A DNA stretch of 64,000 nucleotides from CAMFTQ01 sp051881615 (GTDB taxonomy: Bacteria > Bacillota > Clostridia > Oscillospirales > Acutalibacteraceae): assembly GCA_051881615.1 (NCBI GenBank), contig JBJEQF010000029.1, positions 1 through 64,000 of the forward strand. The letters are read 5' to 3'. Below the pieces are notes generated by a model. The model was not told where the DNA came from and made no database searches. It saw only the letters and a program-made list of their open reading frames with translations. Shown here one piece after another: positions 8,230-17,600 of the stretch (within the stretch, counting starts at the first letter, position 1; the number at the start of each line of letters is the position of its first letter). Both the position numbers and the translations under genes were made by a program.

Positions 8230-9618
8230 TTACTTGCTCTGAATAAATTCGTCAATAGATTTAGAAGCCTGTCTGCCTGCACCCATTGCAAGAATTACGG
8301 TAGCGGCACCTGTAACTGCGTCACCGCCAGCATAAACACCCTCACGTGTTGTCTGCATTGTTGATTCGTCTACAACAAGGCAACCCTTCTTGTTAGCTTC
8401 AATACCCGGTGTAGTTGTTCTGATAAGCGGGTTCGGTGAGTTACCGATAGCGATGATTACGCAGTCAACGTCGAGTGTGAAGTTAGAGCCTTCCTTAGTA
8501 ATAGGTCTGCGTCTGCCTGATGCGTCAGGTTCGCCAAGCTCCATCTCTACGCATTCAATCTTTGAAACCTTGCCCTCGTCATCGCCGATAATCTTGACAG
8601 GGTTGTTAAGAAGTCTGAAGTCTATGCCCTCTTCCTTAGCGTGGTGGATTTCTTCTTTTCTTGCAGGCATTTCTTCCTCTGAACGTCTGTAGATGATATA
8701 AACGTTCTCTGCGCCTAAACGCTTAGCACTTCTTGCAGCGTCCATAGCTACGTTACCGCCACCGATAACAGCTACGTTCTTTGGCTTAACAATGCAGGTA
8801 TCGTACTCGTCAAGATAAGCCTTTAAGAGGTTAATTCTTGTTAAAAACTCGTTAGCTGAGTAAACGCCGACAAGGCCCTCGCCCTCAAGTCCCATAAAGT
8901 TAGGAAGACCTGCACCTGTGCCTACAAATACAGCCTCGTAACCCATTTCAAAAAGCTCGTCAATAGACAGAACCTTACCGATTACCATATTTGTCTGGAT
9001 GTCAACTCCAAGAGCCTTAAGTCCCTCGATTTCCTTCTGAACTATTGCCTTTGGCAGACGGAACTCAGGGATACCGTACATCAGAACACCGCCGGCTGTG
9101 TGGAATGCTTCGTAAATTGTAACCTCGTAGCCTTTCTTTGCAAGGTCGCCTGCACATGTTAAGCCTGAAGGGCCGGCACCCACTACTGCTACCTTGTGAC
9201 CGTTAGACTCAGGCTTATTTGCAACAGCCTTAACGTTGTTCATATGGTAGTCTGCTACAAATCTTTCAAGTCTGCCGATACCAACACTCTCGCCCTTGAT
9301 ACCTCTTACACATTTGCTCTCACACTGTGTTTCCTGAGGACATACACGACCGCATACAGCCGGCAGAGCGTTTGCAGTTGTAAGCACCTGATAAGCTGCT
9401 TCAAATTCGCCCTTTGCAACGTGTGAAATAAAGTCAGGAATCGGAACGTTTACCGGACAACCGTTTACGCAGGGTTTTGTTTTACAATTAAGGCAACGCT
9501 GTGCCTCAAAGATAGCCATTTCTTCTGTATAGCCGAGTGATACCTCTTTGAAGTTTTTATTTCTTACGTTAGGGTCCTGCTCGGGCATTGCTGTTTTTTT
9601 CATTTCCATATTAGGCAT
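8230..9618 (-). CDS. nfnB: NADH-dependent ferredoxin:NADP+ oxidoreductase, large subunit (GltD-like)
   Basis: A 462-residue flavoprotein of the glutamate-synthase-small-subunit family. The N-terminus binds two 4Fe-4S clusters (Cys42, 45, 50, 54 and Cys89, 93, 99, 103); GAGPSG at 147-152 binds FAD and GGGNVA at 286-291 binds NADPH. Such proteins are commonly annotated as homotetrameric glutamate synthase GltA, but the overlapping upstream gene encodes the FAD/2Fe-2S partner, so NfnB of the electron-bifurcating transhydrogenase NfnAB is the better call. NfnAB couples reduced ferredoxin and NADH to make NADPH in anaerobes. The ATG at 9618 is used because GAGGTG lies six bases upstream; it overlaps nfnA by 8 bases. 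Confidence 0.93.
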   Translation of the reverse strand: MPNMEMKKTAMPEQDPNVRNKNFKEVSLGYTEEMAIFEAQRCLNCKTKPCVNGCPVNVPIPDFISHVAKGEFEAAYQVLTTANALPAVCGRVCPQETQCESKCVRGIKGESVGIGRLERFVADYHMNNVKAVANKPESNGHKVAVVGAGPSGLTCAGDLAKKGYEVTIYEAFHTAGGVLMYGIPEFRLPKAIVQKEIEGLKALGVDIQTNMVIGKVLSIDELFEMGYEAVFVGTGAGLPNFMGLEGEGLVGVYSANEFLTRINLLKAYLDEYDTCIVKPKNVAVIGGGNVAMDAARSAKRLGAENVYIIYRRSEEEMPARKEEIHHAKEEGIDFRLLNNPVKIIGDDEGKVSKIECVEMELGEPDASGRRRPITKEGSNFTLDVDCVIIAIGNSPNPLIRTTTPGIEANKKGCLVVDESTMQTTREGVYAGGDAVTGAATVILAMGAGRQASKSIDEFIQSK

Positions 9619-10459
9619 TTTCGGCACCTCTTAACAATCTGCAGTCATGCTTTTCTGCTGATTCTCTTTCAAGTTTTTTGTATGTAGAAAGACGCTTCAT
9701 AGCTTCATCAAAGTCAACCTCGTGGCCGTCAAAGTCAGGGCCGTCAACACAGGCAAACTTTGTTTCGCCGCCTACAGTCAGTCGGCAGCCGCCGCACATT
9801 CCTGTACCGTCAATCATAATCGGGTTCATACTAACGATAGTTTTGATACCGTATTCCTTTGTCAGATTGCTTACAGCTCTCATCATTGGGATAGGACCTA
9901 TAGCAATAACGAGGTCATAGCCTGCGCCGTTTTTGATATTCTGTTCAAGAGCGTTTGTAACAAAGCCCTTGTTGCCATTTGAGCCGTCATCTGTCATAAC
10001 GATGAGGTTGTCGCTTGCCTCTCTCATCTCGTCCTCAAGGATAATGAGGTCTGTGCTTCTAAATCCTGCGATCATATCTACAGGCACACCGTGGCTGTGG
10101 AGGTACTTTGACTGAGGATATGCAATAGCACAGCCTGCGCCGCCGCCGATAACAGCAACTTTTTTGTAGCCATCAAGCTCTGACTCTCTGCCTAATGGTC
10201 CTACAAAGTCAACAATACTGTCGCCTGCTTCGTATGTATCAAGAAGCATTGTAGTCTTGCCGACTACCTGGAAGATGATTGTAACCGTACCCTTTTCCCT
10301 GTCGTAATCAGCGATAGTAAGAGGGATACGCTCACCGTACTCGTCAACTCTTAAAATGATAAACTGACCGGGCATCGCCTTTTTGGCAACGAACGGAGCG
10401 TCGATTACCATTTTTGTCATTGACGGATTAAGCTTTTTCTTTTCGAGAATTTTAAACAT
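9611..10459 (-). CDS. nfnA: NfnAB small subunit (sulfide dehydrogenase/DHOD electron-transfer type FAD/NAD protein)
   Basis: A 282-residue protein of the ferredoxin-NADP reductase superfamily. An FAD-binding barrel is followed by an NAD-binding domain with VIGGGAGCA (103-111) and a C-terminal 2Fe-2S site made of Cys222, Cys225 and Cys237 in MCGGCRLTVG...KFACVDG, with a nearby Asp (DGTGMCGG) of the kind that replaces the fourth cysteine in NfnA. NfnA is where NADH is oxidised in the bifurcating complex. It overlaps nfnB by 8 bases. Both a GTG and an ATG two codons later fit the AGGTTGAG Shine-Dalgarno; the ATG at 10459 is given. Confidence 0.93.
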   Translation of the reverse strand: MFKILEKKKLNPSMTKMVIDAPFVAKKAMPGQFIILRVDEYGERIPLTIADYDREKGTVTIIFQVVGKTTMLLDTYEAGDSIVDFVGPLGRESELDGYKKVAVIGGGAGCAIAYPQSKYLHSHGVPVDMIAGFRSTDLIILEDEMREASDNLIVMTDDGSNGNKGFVTNALEQNIKNGAGYDLVIAIGPIPMMRAVSNLTKEYGIKTIVSMNPIMIDGTGMCGGCRLTVGGETKFACVDGPDFDGHEVDFDEAMKRLSTYKKLERESAEKHDCRLLRGAENA

Positions 10460-10507
10460 ACTCACTCAACCTGTCTTTCTTAAAAAATTTTATAGTATAA
10501 TTTTATA

Positions 10508-10972
10508 TTATTTACCTTTGATTTTTCTAAAAACAAAGTAAATAAACGTAGTAATAAGTATGCCGCAAAACGAGCCTGCAAAATCAAGCGCTACGTCTGT
10601 GACCTGTGCTGAGCGGCCGAAGGAGTAAAGCTGTATATACTCGTCAGTCACCGCAGTTGCAAGTGTTGAAAACATCTGCACAAAAAGATATTTTGTGGGA
10701 GTTTTAGTGTAACAGCGTGATGTTACAACCGTTAAAACGCCGAGCACAAAATACTCTGCAAAATGAGCCATCTTGCGCATAAAGCCGTTTTCAAGCACTA
10801 TATTTATACCAAGGGAGGAAATAAAGCTGTTGACTACTGCCGTCAGTCCCATACTCTCGCTGTCAGAGGCTGTGGAATTCATTAAGGACTGAGAAAAAAT
10901 AAACAACATAAAAACGGCGGTAACAGCAAGCATTACAATACCTGTTATTTTACGTTTTGCAACAAAAGCCAT
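10508..10972 (-). CDS. VanZ family membrane protein
   Basis: A 154-residue protein with four predicted membrane helices and the VanZ-family blocks MRKMAHFAEYFVLG (about 65-78) and DEYIQLYSFGRSAQVTDV. VanZ gives low-level teicoplanin resistance in enterococci, but most family members are of unknown function. It is the first gene of the unit with nfnAB (48-base gap), driven by a strong predicted promoter at 11026-11054, and starts with ATG after GGGTGA. The short 5' leader contains a GCGGC/GCCGC hairpin (10992-11007) close to the expected transcript end. Confidence 0.88.
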   Translation of the reverse strand: MAFVAKRKITGIVMLAVTAVFMLFIFSQSLMNSTASDSESMGLTAVVNSFISSLGINIVLENGFMRKMAHFAEYFVLGVLTVVTSRCYTKTPTKYLFVQMFSTLATAVTDEYIQLYSFGRSAQVTDVALDFAGSFCGILITTFIYFVFRKIKGK

Positions 10973-11025
10973 TTAATCACCCAAGCAAAGGGCGGCAAAT
11001 ACGCCGCAAAAATTTCATTATATAT

Positions 11026-11054
11026 ATAATACATAAAAAATTATAAATTGTCAA
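11026..11054 (-). promoter_or_regulatory. sigma-A promoter for vanZ-nfnAB
   Basis: Minus-strand consensus -35 TTGACA (11049-11054), 17-base spacer, -10 TATTAT (11026-11031). It is divergent to the plus-strand promoter at 11064-11092, so two transcription units share this 219-base intergenic region. Confidence 0.85.
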
Positions 11055-11063
11055 TTTTTTATC

Positions 11064-11092
11064 TTGTAAAAATAATTAAAATACAGTATAAT
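11064..11092 (+). promoter_or_regulatory. sigma-A promoter for the small-exporter gene
   Basis: -35 TTGTAA (11064-11069), 17-base spacer and perfect -10 TATAAT (11087-11092) on the plus strand. The start codon is about 100 bases further on, so the transcript would have a fairly long, A/T-rich leader; I see no riboswitch-like structure in it. Confidence 0.72.
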
Positions 11093-11191
11093 GTCAATGT
11101 TATTTTTTTGATACTCGTAATATAATTACATAACAGAATTATAGCACCAATTTCTAATAAATCTATATCTTACATAGAAAGGGTTTGCGTA

Positions 11192-11698
11192 ATGGAAAGT
11201 ATTATTGAAGCTATGGTAAACGGTATGCAGGGTATTCCTAAGGAGCTTATTGTTTTTATTGTTTCTCTGTGTCCGTTTCTTGAATGTCGAGGCGGTCTGA
11301 TTGCCGCAAGCTTTATGGGCGTTGACTTCTTTACTGCTCTTGTGATTTCTATAATCGGCAATATGCTGCCTATTCCCTTTATACTTTTATTTATTGAAAA
11401 AATATTCGACTGGATGAAAAACACAAGGTTTGTAAAGCTTATCAACAAACTTGAGGAAAAGGCAGAGAAAAATGCTCAGAAAATCTTTAAGCACAAAACA
11501 TTTGGCTTATTCTTATTTGTAGGTATTCCGCTTCCCGGTACGGGCGCCTGGACAGGTGCTTTGGTAGCGTCGCTTTTCCACTTTAAGTTTTCAGACGCTA
11601 TGAAGAGCATTATCCCCGGTGTTCTTTGTGCAGCTACAATTATTTCTATTATTTTCTACTTGTTCCCATATGTAATAATACCTGCAATCTGGGGTTGA
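11192..11698 (+). CDS. small multidrug export protein family (COG2426) membrane protein
   Basis: A 168-residue polytopic protein with the family hallmarks ECRGGLIAAS (about 31-40), GNMLPIPFI (56-64) and GIPLPGTGAWTGAL (108-121). The family (PF06695) was named from weak evidence for drug export and is otherwise uncharacterised; it is related to DedA-like membrane proteins. The ATG follows AGAAAGGGT. A terminator lies just behind it. Confidence 0.88.
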   Translation: MESIIEAMVNGMQGIPKELIVFIVSLCPFLECRGGLIAASFMGVDFFTALVISIIGNMLPIPFILLFIEKIFDWMKNTRFVKLINKLEEKAEKNAQKIFKHKTFGLFLFVGIPLPGTGAWTGALVASLFHFKFSDAMKSIIPGVLCAATIISIIFYLFPYVIIPAIWG

Positions 11699-11713
11699 TG
11701 AGAAGTTTTATAT

Positions 11714-11745
11714 GAGGCGGTTCTTTTGAATTGCCTCTTTCTTAT
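11714..11745 (+). terminator. terminator after the small-exporter gene, overlapping the next promoter
   Basis: Hairpin GAGGCGGTTC-TTTT-GAATTGCCTC (11714-11737), ten pairs with two G-U, followed by TTTCTTATTAT. The -35 element of the next gene starts in its loop. Confidence 0.7.
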
Positions 11746-11753
11746 TATATATT
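11726..11753 (+). promoter_or_regulatory. probable promoter for the two FAD-protein genes
   Basis: -35 TTGAAT (11726-11731), 16-base spacer, -10 TATATT (11748-11753). The -35 box lies in the loop and 3' arm of the terminator hairpin. The boxes are imperfect, so this is moderate evidence only. Confidence 0.5.
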
Positions 11754-11768
11754 TTACGGTGATTTATT

Positions 11769-13013
11769 ATGAAAAATATGTTTACCGATATTGCGATAAT
11801 CGGCGGCGGTGCGTCGGGTCTTTTGTGCGGCTGTGCAATATCAAGAAGGTATTTAAAAGAGAATAAAAAAATTACTGTCACAATTTTTGAAAAACAGCAA
11901 AGAGTAGGCAGAAAAATACTGTCAACAGGCAACGGCAAATGCAATCTGACTAACGTCTATGCAAATTCCGAGAATTATCACGGCAGCTTTGCAAGGTATG
12001 TTGATAATCTTTTTGAAAGGTACTCGCCGTCTTATGTTGTTGAGTACTTTAAAAAAATCGGACTGCTTTGCACCGAGGACTCAAACGGCAGAGTGTATCC
12101 TCTTTGCAAACAAGCAAGCTCGGTGCTTGATGTGTTAAGATTTGAAAATGAGCGAAACGGCGTAGAGCTTGTGTGCGATACCGACGTTATAGACATAAGG
12201 AAAAGCAAGGGTTTGTTTCAGATAATCACATCAAACGGCACTTTTGGAGCTAAGTCTGTAGTTATCGCAACAGGCGGAAAGGCATCTCCTAAGCTTGGCA
12301 GTGATGTTAAGATTTATAACGCTCTGAAAAAGCTCGGTCACACCTGTAAAGCTCTATCGCCTGCTCTGTGCGCTGTTCCTGTTAAAAGTGATGTGATAAA
12401 ATCGCTCAAGGGTGTACGCTGTGACGGTGATGTTACACTTTTGTGCAACGGCAAGGCTGTTAAAAAAGAAAGCGGTGAAATTCAGTTTACTGAAAATGCG
12501 CTGTCGGGCATTTGTGTATTTAATCTGTCAGGCTTTATAAACAGCGGTAATAAGAATAATAAATATGAAATTGCGATTGATTTGCTGCCCGATTTCAGCT
12601 TTACTGATGTTAAAAATCTTTTGATAAACCGCATAAGCCTTTATAATAATGATGTTATTGAAAATTTATTTGTCGGACTTTTTCACAAAAGAATCGGACT
12701 TGCACTGCTAAAGCAGTCAGGTATAAAGACACTTTCAGACAAATGCAGTACGCTGACTGTTGATGAGATTGACAGGCTGTGTGAAAATATAAAGGTATGG
12801 AAATTCACCGCTTTACCGTCAGACAGCTTTGACAACGCACAGGTGACCTCGGGCGGAATTTCGGGCAGTGAGATAGACTGCAATACGCTTGAAAGCAGGC
12901 TTGTGAAAAACCTATATTTCTGCGGTGAGGTTATTGATATTTACGGCGACTGCGGCGGCTATAATCTGCAATTTGCGTTCGCTTGTGCTTTGGCTGTGGG
13001 GGATAACATATGA
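11769..13013 (+). CDS. HI0933/BaiN-family FAD-dependent oxidoreductase
   Basis: A 414-residue flavoprotein of the HI0933-like family. The dinucleotide-binding motif IIGGGASGLLCG is at about 10-21, the family block VGRKILSTGNGKCNLTN follows around residue 45-61, and the C-terminus has TSGGIS and CGEVIDIYGDCGGYN, which closes the FAD site. One family member, BaiN, reduces bile-acid intermediates, but most have no known substrate. ATG follows GGTGA. It overlaps the next gene by 4 bases (ATGA), so the two flavoproteins are co-translated. Confidence 0.93.
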   Translation: MKNMFTDIAIIGGGASGLLCGCAISRRYLKENKKITVTIFEKQQRVGRKILSTGNGKCNLTNVYANSENYHGSFARYVDNLFERYSPSYVVEYFKKIGLLCTEDSNGRVYPLCKQASSVLDVLRFENERNGVELVCDTDVIDIRKSKGLFQIITSNGTFGAKSVVIATGGKASPKLGSDVKIYNALKKLGHTCKALSPALCAVPVKSDVIKSLKGVRCDGDVTLLCNGKAVKKESGEIQFTENALSGICVFNLSGFINSGNKNNKYEIAIDLLPDFSFTDVKNLLINRISLYNNDVIENLFVGLFHKRIGLALLKQSGIKTLSDKCSTLTVDEIDRLCENIKVWKFTALPSDSFDNAQVTSGGISGSEIDCNTLESRLVKNLYFCGEVIDIYGDCGGYNLQFAFACALAVGDNI

Positions 13014-14602
13014 TAAGAATACACGACATAAAGCTGCCGCTTGACTACAGCGACAGCACAATAAAAAGGATTGTCTGCAAGGAGCTTGGCATTGACAAAA
13101 ACGCAATAGAAAAGCTGTCACTCTATCGCCGTTCAGTTGACGCAAGAAAAAAGGACAACGTGCATTTTATCGCAGCAGTTGATGTGACATTAAGCATTGA
13201 CGAAAACAAGGTGATAAGAAAAAGCAGAAGTCAGAAGGCTGATATTGCAAAGCCGTATGAATACAAAATGACTGACGGTACTCACCTTAACAACCGTCCT
13301 GTTGTAGTTGGCTTTGGCCCTGCCGGAATGTTTGCCGCTCTTATACTTGCTCAAAGCGGTGCAAAACCGATGGTTATAGAGCGTGGCTTTGATGTAGATA
13401 CACGAACATCAGACGTTGAAAAATTCTGGAAAAGCTCTGTACTTAACACTCAATCAAACGTTCAGTTCGGCGAGGGCGGTGCAGGCACATTTTCTGACGG
13501 AAAGCTCAACACAGGAACAAAGGATACACGATCAAGAAAAGTTTTAGAGGAGTTTGCAAAACACGGTGCAGATAAAGAAATTCTATACAATGCAAAACCT
13601 CATATAGGAACGGACAAGCTAAAAGGCACAGTAAAGAGCATCAGAGAAGAAATAATCCGCTTGGGCGGTGAGGTGCATTTTGGAACACAGCTTACATCAC
13701 TGTTAATAAAGGATAACAGAATAACCGCTGTCAAGGCTAAGACAACAGAAAGCGAAATACAGATTGAAACTGACAACGTGGTTTTAGCCATAGGTCACAG
13801 TGCAAGAGATACGTTTGAGATGCTTTATGATATGGGTGTTACGATTATTCCGAAGGCTTTTTCTGTCGGTGCAAGAATTGAGCATTTAAGAGAAAAAATC
13901 GACCAGGCTCAATACGGCAGCTTTGCAGGCAATAAGTGTCTTGGCTCGTCCTCGTACAAAATGAACGTTCACCTGAACAACGGCAGAGGTGTTTACACAT
14001 TTTGTATGTGCCCCGGCGGTACTGTTGTTGCGGCGGCAAGCGAAGAAAATACAGTTGTTACAAACGGAATGAGCGAATTTGCAAGAGACTCTATAAACTC
14101 TAACGCCGCACTTCTTGTAGGTGTTACACCGTCTGACTTTAACAGCGACCATCCGCTTGCAGGAATGTATTTTCAAAGAGAGCTTGAAAGAAAAGCCTTT
14201 GTTGCAGGCGGCGGAAATTACAGCGCACCGCTTCAGCGAGTTGACGATTTTTTAAACCGCAGAAAAACTGTAGCTTTGGGTGAGGTAAAGCCGAGCTATA
14301 TGCCGAATTGCTCGTTTGCCTTGCTTGATGATTGCCTGCCACAATACGTTACGGACTCAATGCGTGAGGGTATTGTTCTGATGAATAAAAGGCTTAATGG
14401 CTTTTCTGACGGTGACGCACTTTTAACAGGTGTTGAAAGCAGAAGCTCCTCCCCTATTCGCATTGTCAGAAATCCTGATACAATGGAATGTGTGACGATT
14501 TCGGGACTGTACCCCTGCGGTGAGGGTGCAGGCTATGCAGGAGGAATAATCTCGGCAGCCGTTGATGGAATTAAATGTGCAGAGAAAATATTATCTAAAT
14601 AA
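13010..14602 (+). CDS. NAD(P)/FAD-dependent protein, COG2509 family
   Basis: A 530-residue FAD-dependent dehydrogenase-like protein of the COG2509 family. A basic N-terminal domain of about 90 residues precedes the FAD motif VVVGFGPAGMFAAL (about 97-110); later blocks are FGEGGAGTFSDGKLNTG, IGHSARDTF and the C-terminal CGEGAGYAGGI. Function is unknown; the family is frequent in Firmicutes. It overlaps the upstream HI0933 gene by 4 bases and is followed after 4 bases by a strong terminator. Confidence 0.92.
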   Translation: MIRIHDIKLPLDYSDSTIKRIVCKELGIDKNAIEKLSLYRRSVDARKKDNVHFIAAVDVTLSIDENKVIRKSRSQKADIAKPYEYKMTDGTHLNNRPVVVGFGPAGMFAALILAQSGAKPMVIERGFDVDTRTSDVEKFWKSSVLNTQSNVQFGEGGAGTFSDGKLNTGTKDTRSRKVLEEFAKHGADKEILYNAKPHIGTDKLKGTVKSIREEIIRLGGEVHFGTQLTSLLIKDNRITAVKAKTTESEIQIETDNVVLAIGHSARDTFEMLYDMGVTIIPKAFSVGARIEHLREKIDQAQYGSFAGNKCLGSSSYKMNVHLNNGRGVYTFCMCPGGTVVAAASEENTVVTNGMSEFARDSINSNAALLVGVTPSDFNSDHPLAGMYFQRELERKAFVAGGGNYSAPLQRVDDFLNRRKTVALGEVKPSYMPNCSFALLDDCLPQYVTDSMREGIVLMNKRLNGFSDGDALLTGVESRSSSPIRIVRNPDTMECVTISGLYPCGEGAGYAGGIISAAVDGIKCAEKILSK

Positions 14603-14606
14603 AACT

Positions 14607-14643
14607 CGACTGTCCTGACAAAAAATCGGGACAGTCGTTTTTA
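14607..14643. terminator. bidirectional terminator between convergent units
   Basis: Hairpin with arms CGACTGTCC and GGACAGTCG (14607-14637), extendable by a G-U pair, with GTTTTTATT on the plus side. On the minus side it starts 14 bases after the addA stop with a weaker AGTTTTA tail, so it can serve both the COG2509 gene and addA. Confidence 0.85.
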
Positions 14644-14656
14644 TTATCACTTAAAA

Positions 14657-17600
14657 CTAAACCTTAATGCAGTCACTGTTGTAAAGCGAATAAATATAGC
14701 AGTCTGAAACACTGTAATCAGTGCATTGTTCCATAGCGTCCTTATAGATTAAAAGCTGGTTTTTATACATTTCCTTGAGCTTTTGCATATCGGGTACTCT
14801 GTCTGTTTTGTAGTCAACAAGAACAAGCTTGCCGTCTTTTTCATAGGCTAAGTCAACTGCACCCTGAAGCAGAATTTTCTCTTTGTCAAAGGGCGGTTTT
14901 AGCGTGTTATCAAGAAGTTCTGCATCAATTTTAACGGTAAAGCGGAACTCCTTATAAACTGTAGAGGAGCTTATTGCGGCTGTGATAATGTCGCTATTCA
15001 CAAAAGCCTCAACCTTTCGAAGGTCTATGCTGTTTCTTTCAGCCTGCGTTAAACGTCCATTTTCATACAAACGTACAAGCTCGCCTTTGGGATTTTCTCT
15101 TGCTTTTGCAAAATCACAGAACTGCATATATTTGTGCAGTGCCGTACCCTTTTGTGCGGCTGTTAAGGCTTGCTCTGTTGCAAAAGCGGGACGTGTGAGT
15201 ATTTTATCAAACAGCTTGTTGTCCTTATGTGCTAGCTCAGACGCTGCTATTTTTACAGGCAGAGCTTTTAAGGGAGCGTTTTTATACTCAAAGGTAATGC
15301 GGCTTAATACAGCTTTAATAAAATCTGATTTTTCTTTTGAAACATTATATGTATGTTCTGTTTCAGCTTCATTCTGTGAGCTTTCTTGTGAAAAGTCGGT
15401 TTCTTCAGTAAATTCATCTGATGTGTTGATTACGATATTCCACGATGATGTATCTGTTTTTTTGAAGCTTAATACATCTCTGCCTGCAAGACTGCGCAGG
15501 TCATTTCCACTCGGGTGGATAAGTGCGCACATAACTATCCAGTCGGATAGCTTTTTTGCACTGCGTACTATGTATGGCGAAATTTTGTCGTTGTCTGTAA
15601 GCTGTGAGGAAATTGAGGTTACGTATTTCTTTATGTTCTTTGAAGTAGAGAGCATAATGAGCCTTTCCTTAGCTCTTGTCATAGCTACGTACAGAATACG
15701 CAGTTCCTCTGACTTTTCGCTTCGCATATTTTCTATGCACAGAGCTTCACGAGGCATTGTTGTGTACCTGCACATTCTTTCTTTATCAACACGCTTTGAG
15801 GCAAAGCCCATTTTGCTGTGGAGCTGGATTTCCTCTGATTTATCCGATACAAAAAGTCTTGATGTATTTGCAATAATGCAGACAGGAAATTGCAGTCCCT
15901 TGCTCTTGTGAATACTCATAACTCTTACGCCTAAAAACTGTAAGCCGTTGTCGTCGGCGGCCGCCTTTAGATTTTCGTCCTGTTGTTTTAGCGTGTCAAT
16001 ATACGCAACAAATGACGAAAGTCCCCTGTAGCCGTTTTTTTCAAATTCTCGAGCGTACTCCTGTAATAACCTCAGATTATTTACTGCATTTGAGTAAGGT
16101 GCAACTGCTGATGAGACAGAAACGTAGCCTGTCATTTCAAAAATTTTGTTTATCAGAGCGTCTACGCTTAGTGTGATGGAAAAGGTGCGAAGCTCTCTGA
16201 GCGTTTTTATAAAATCTGTGCATTTTTCATCGCCCTTTTCTGCGTAAGCTGATACAGCTGAGTACAGATTTGTGTGTCTGCTTTTGGTTCTGATTTTTGC
16301 CATATCGTCTGCCGTAAAGCCGTAAATCGGACTCATCATAACTGACAAAAGCGGAATATCCTGTGCAGGGTTGTCGATTATTTTAAGGAAGTTTAAAATA
16401 ACCGAAATTTCGGGCATATCGAGGAAGCGTTCTGTAATTTCAGAATACGCAAAAATTCCGTTTTGCTTTAGTATATCAACGTAAATATGAGCGTATTTTT
16501 TTGTGTTTCGAAGCAGTATTGCAAAGTCACCGTTTTCGGCATTTCTAAGGACTCCGTTTTCTGTTATGCAAGGCTCTTTTTTCATTTTCATAATCAGATC
16601 TACTATATACAAAGCCTCTTTTGTGCAGGCGTCTGTTTCATCATCTGTTTCTATTAAATGAAGCTCTGTCTGCGGATATGGTGAGTCGGGATACTGTGCA
16701 CCCGGTGTGAGCCTTTCTTCGCCGTCGTATTCTATGTCGCCGACTTCCTTTGACATAAGGCTGTCAAACACAAAGTTTGTGGCGTCAGTTATTCCGCTTC
16801 GGCTTCTGAAATTCTTATCAAGAACAATTCGTGACGGCTGCTCCTGATTTTTAGCGTTGTAAAGGATTGTTCTTTCTTTTCTTGCTATAAATATTTCGGG
16901 CATTGCCTGACGGAAGCCGTAGATGCTTTGCTTTACGTCACCTACTACAAACAGATTTTTTTCATCTTTGCTTACTGCGCTGAAAATTAAATCCTGCACC
17001 TCGTTTGCATCCTGATATTCATCAATCATTACCGCATCAAAGGCAAGAGAGGCTTTTTCGGCTGTTTTTGTTTTAATTATTTTTCCGTCCTTTTTTTCAA
17101 CAAGAAGCTGAAGCGTCCAATGCTCAAGGTCGTTGAAGTCTGCAATATTTTTCTGTCGCTTGAGCCGAGAAAACTCCTTTGAAAACGCTATTACACATTC
17201 AAACAAAGAGCCGATAATCGGTCTAAGCGTTTTAATATCGTCCTTACAATCAAAATCCGACTGAAAGAACAGCTTTTTAAGCTCATCTACAACATTCTTT
17301 ACAATATTTCTGTCGGCTGCGGCTTTTATCTTAGGCGGATAGTCTTTATACCCTCTTTTTACTGAAAAAGTACCTGCTTCAAAGGAATTGACTACTTTGA
17401 TTATTTTATCCCAGTCGCCCCCCTTTAGTGAGTCGAGTACTCTGTTGAAATAATCAATATCGCTGTTTACCAAATCTATAGCTTTTTCAAAAATATCCGG
17501 TTCTTCTTTAATAAGGTTTAATATGCCCTTTGACAGTTTCAGAGCATATTCGGCGGCACTTTGAGCATACTCGCAGATTTTTGTACCCCATACAGTTTTT

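Noticed and set aside
8230..9618. Call as glutamate synthase small subunit (GltD/GltA)
   Set aside because: The overlapping upstream gene is the NfnA-type flavoprotein, and no glutamate synthase large subunit is present, so NfnB fits better.
10460..10507. Internal promoter between vanZ and nfnA (TATACT, TATAAA boxes)
   Set aside because: The gap is extremely A/T-rich, so -10-like hexamers are expected by chance, and no -35 at correct distance is present.
14982..15911. Long plus-strand open frame of 309 codons inside addA
   Set aside because: It lies antisense to the well-supported nuclease/helicase coding sequence, has no ribosome-binding site and its translation shows no family motif; it is a shadow of addA codon use.
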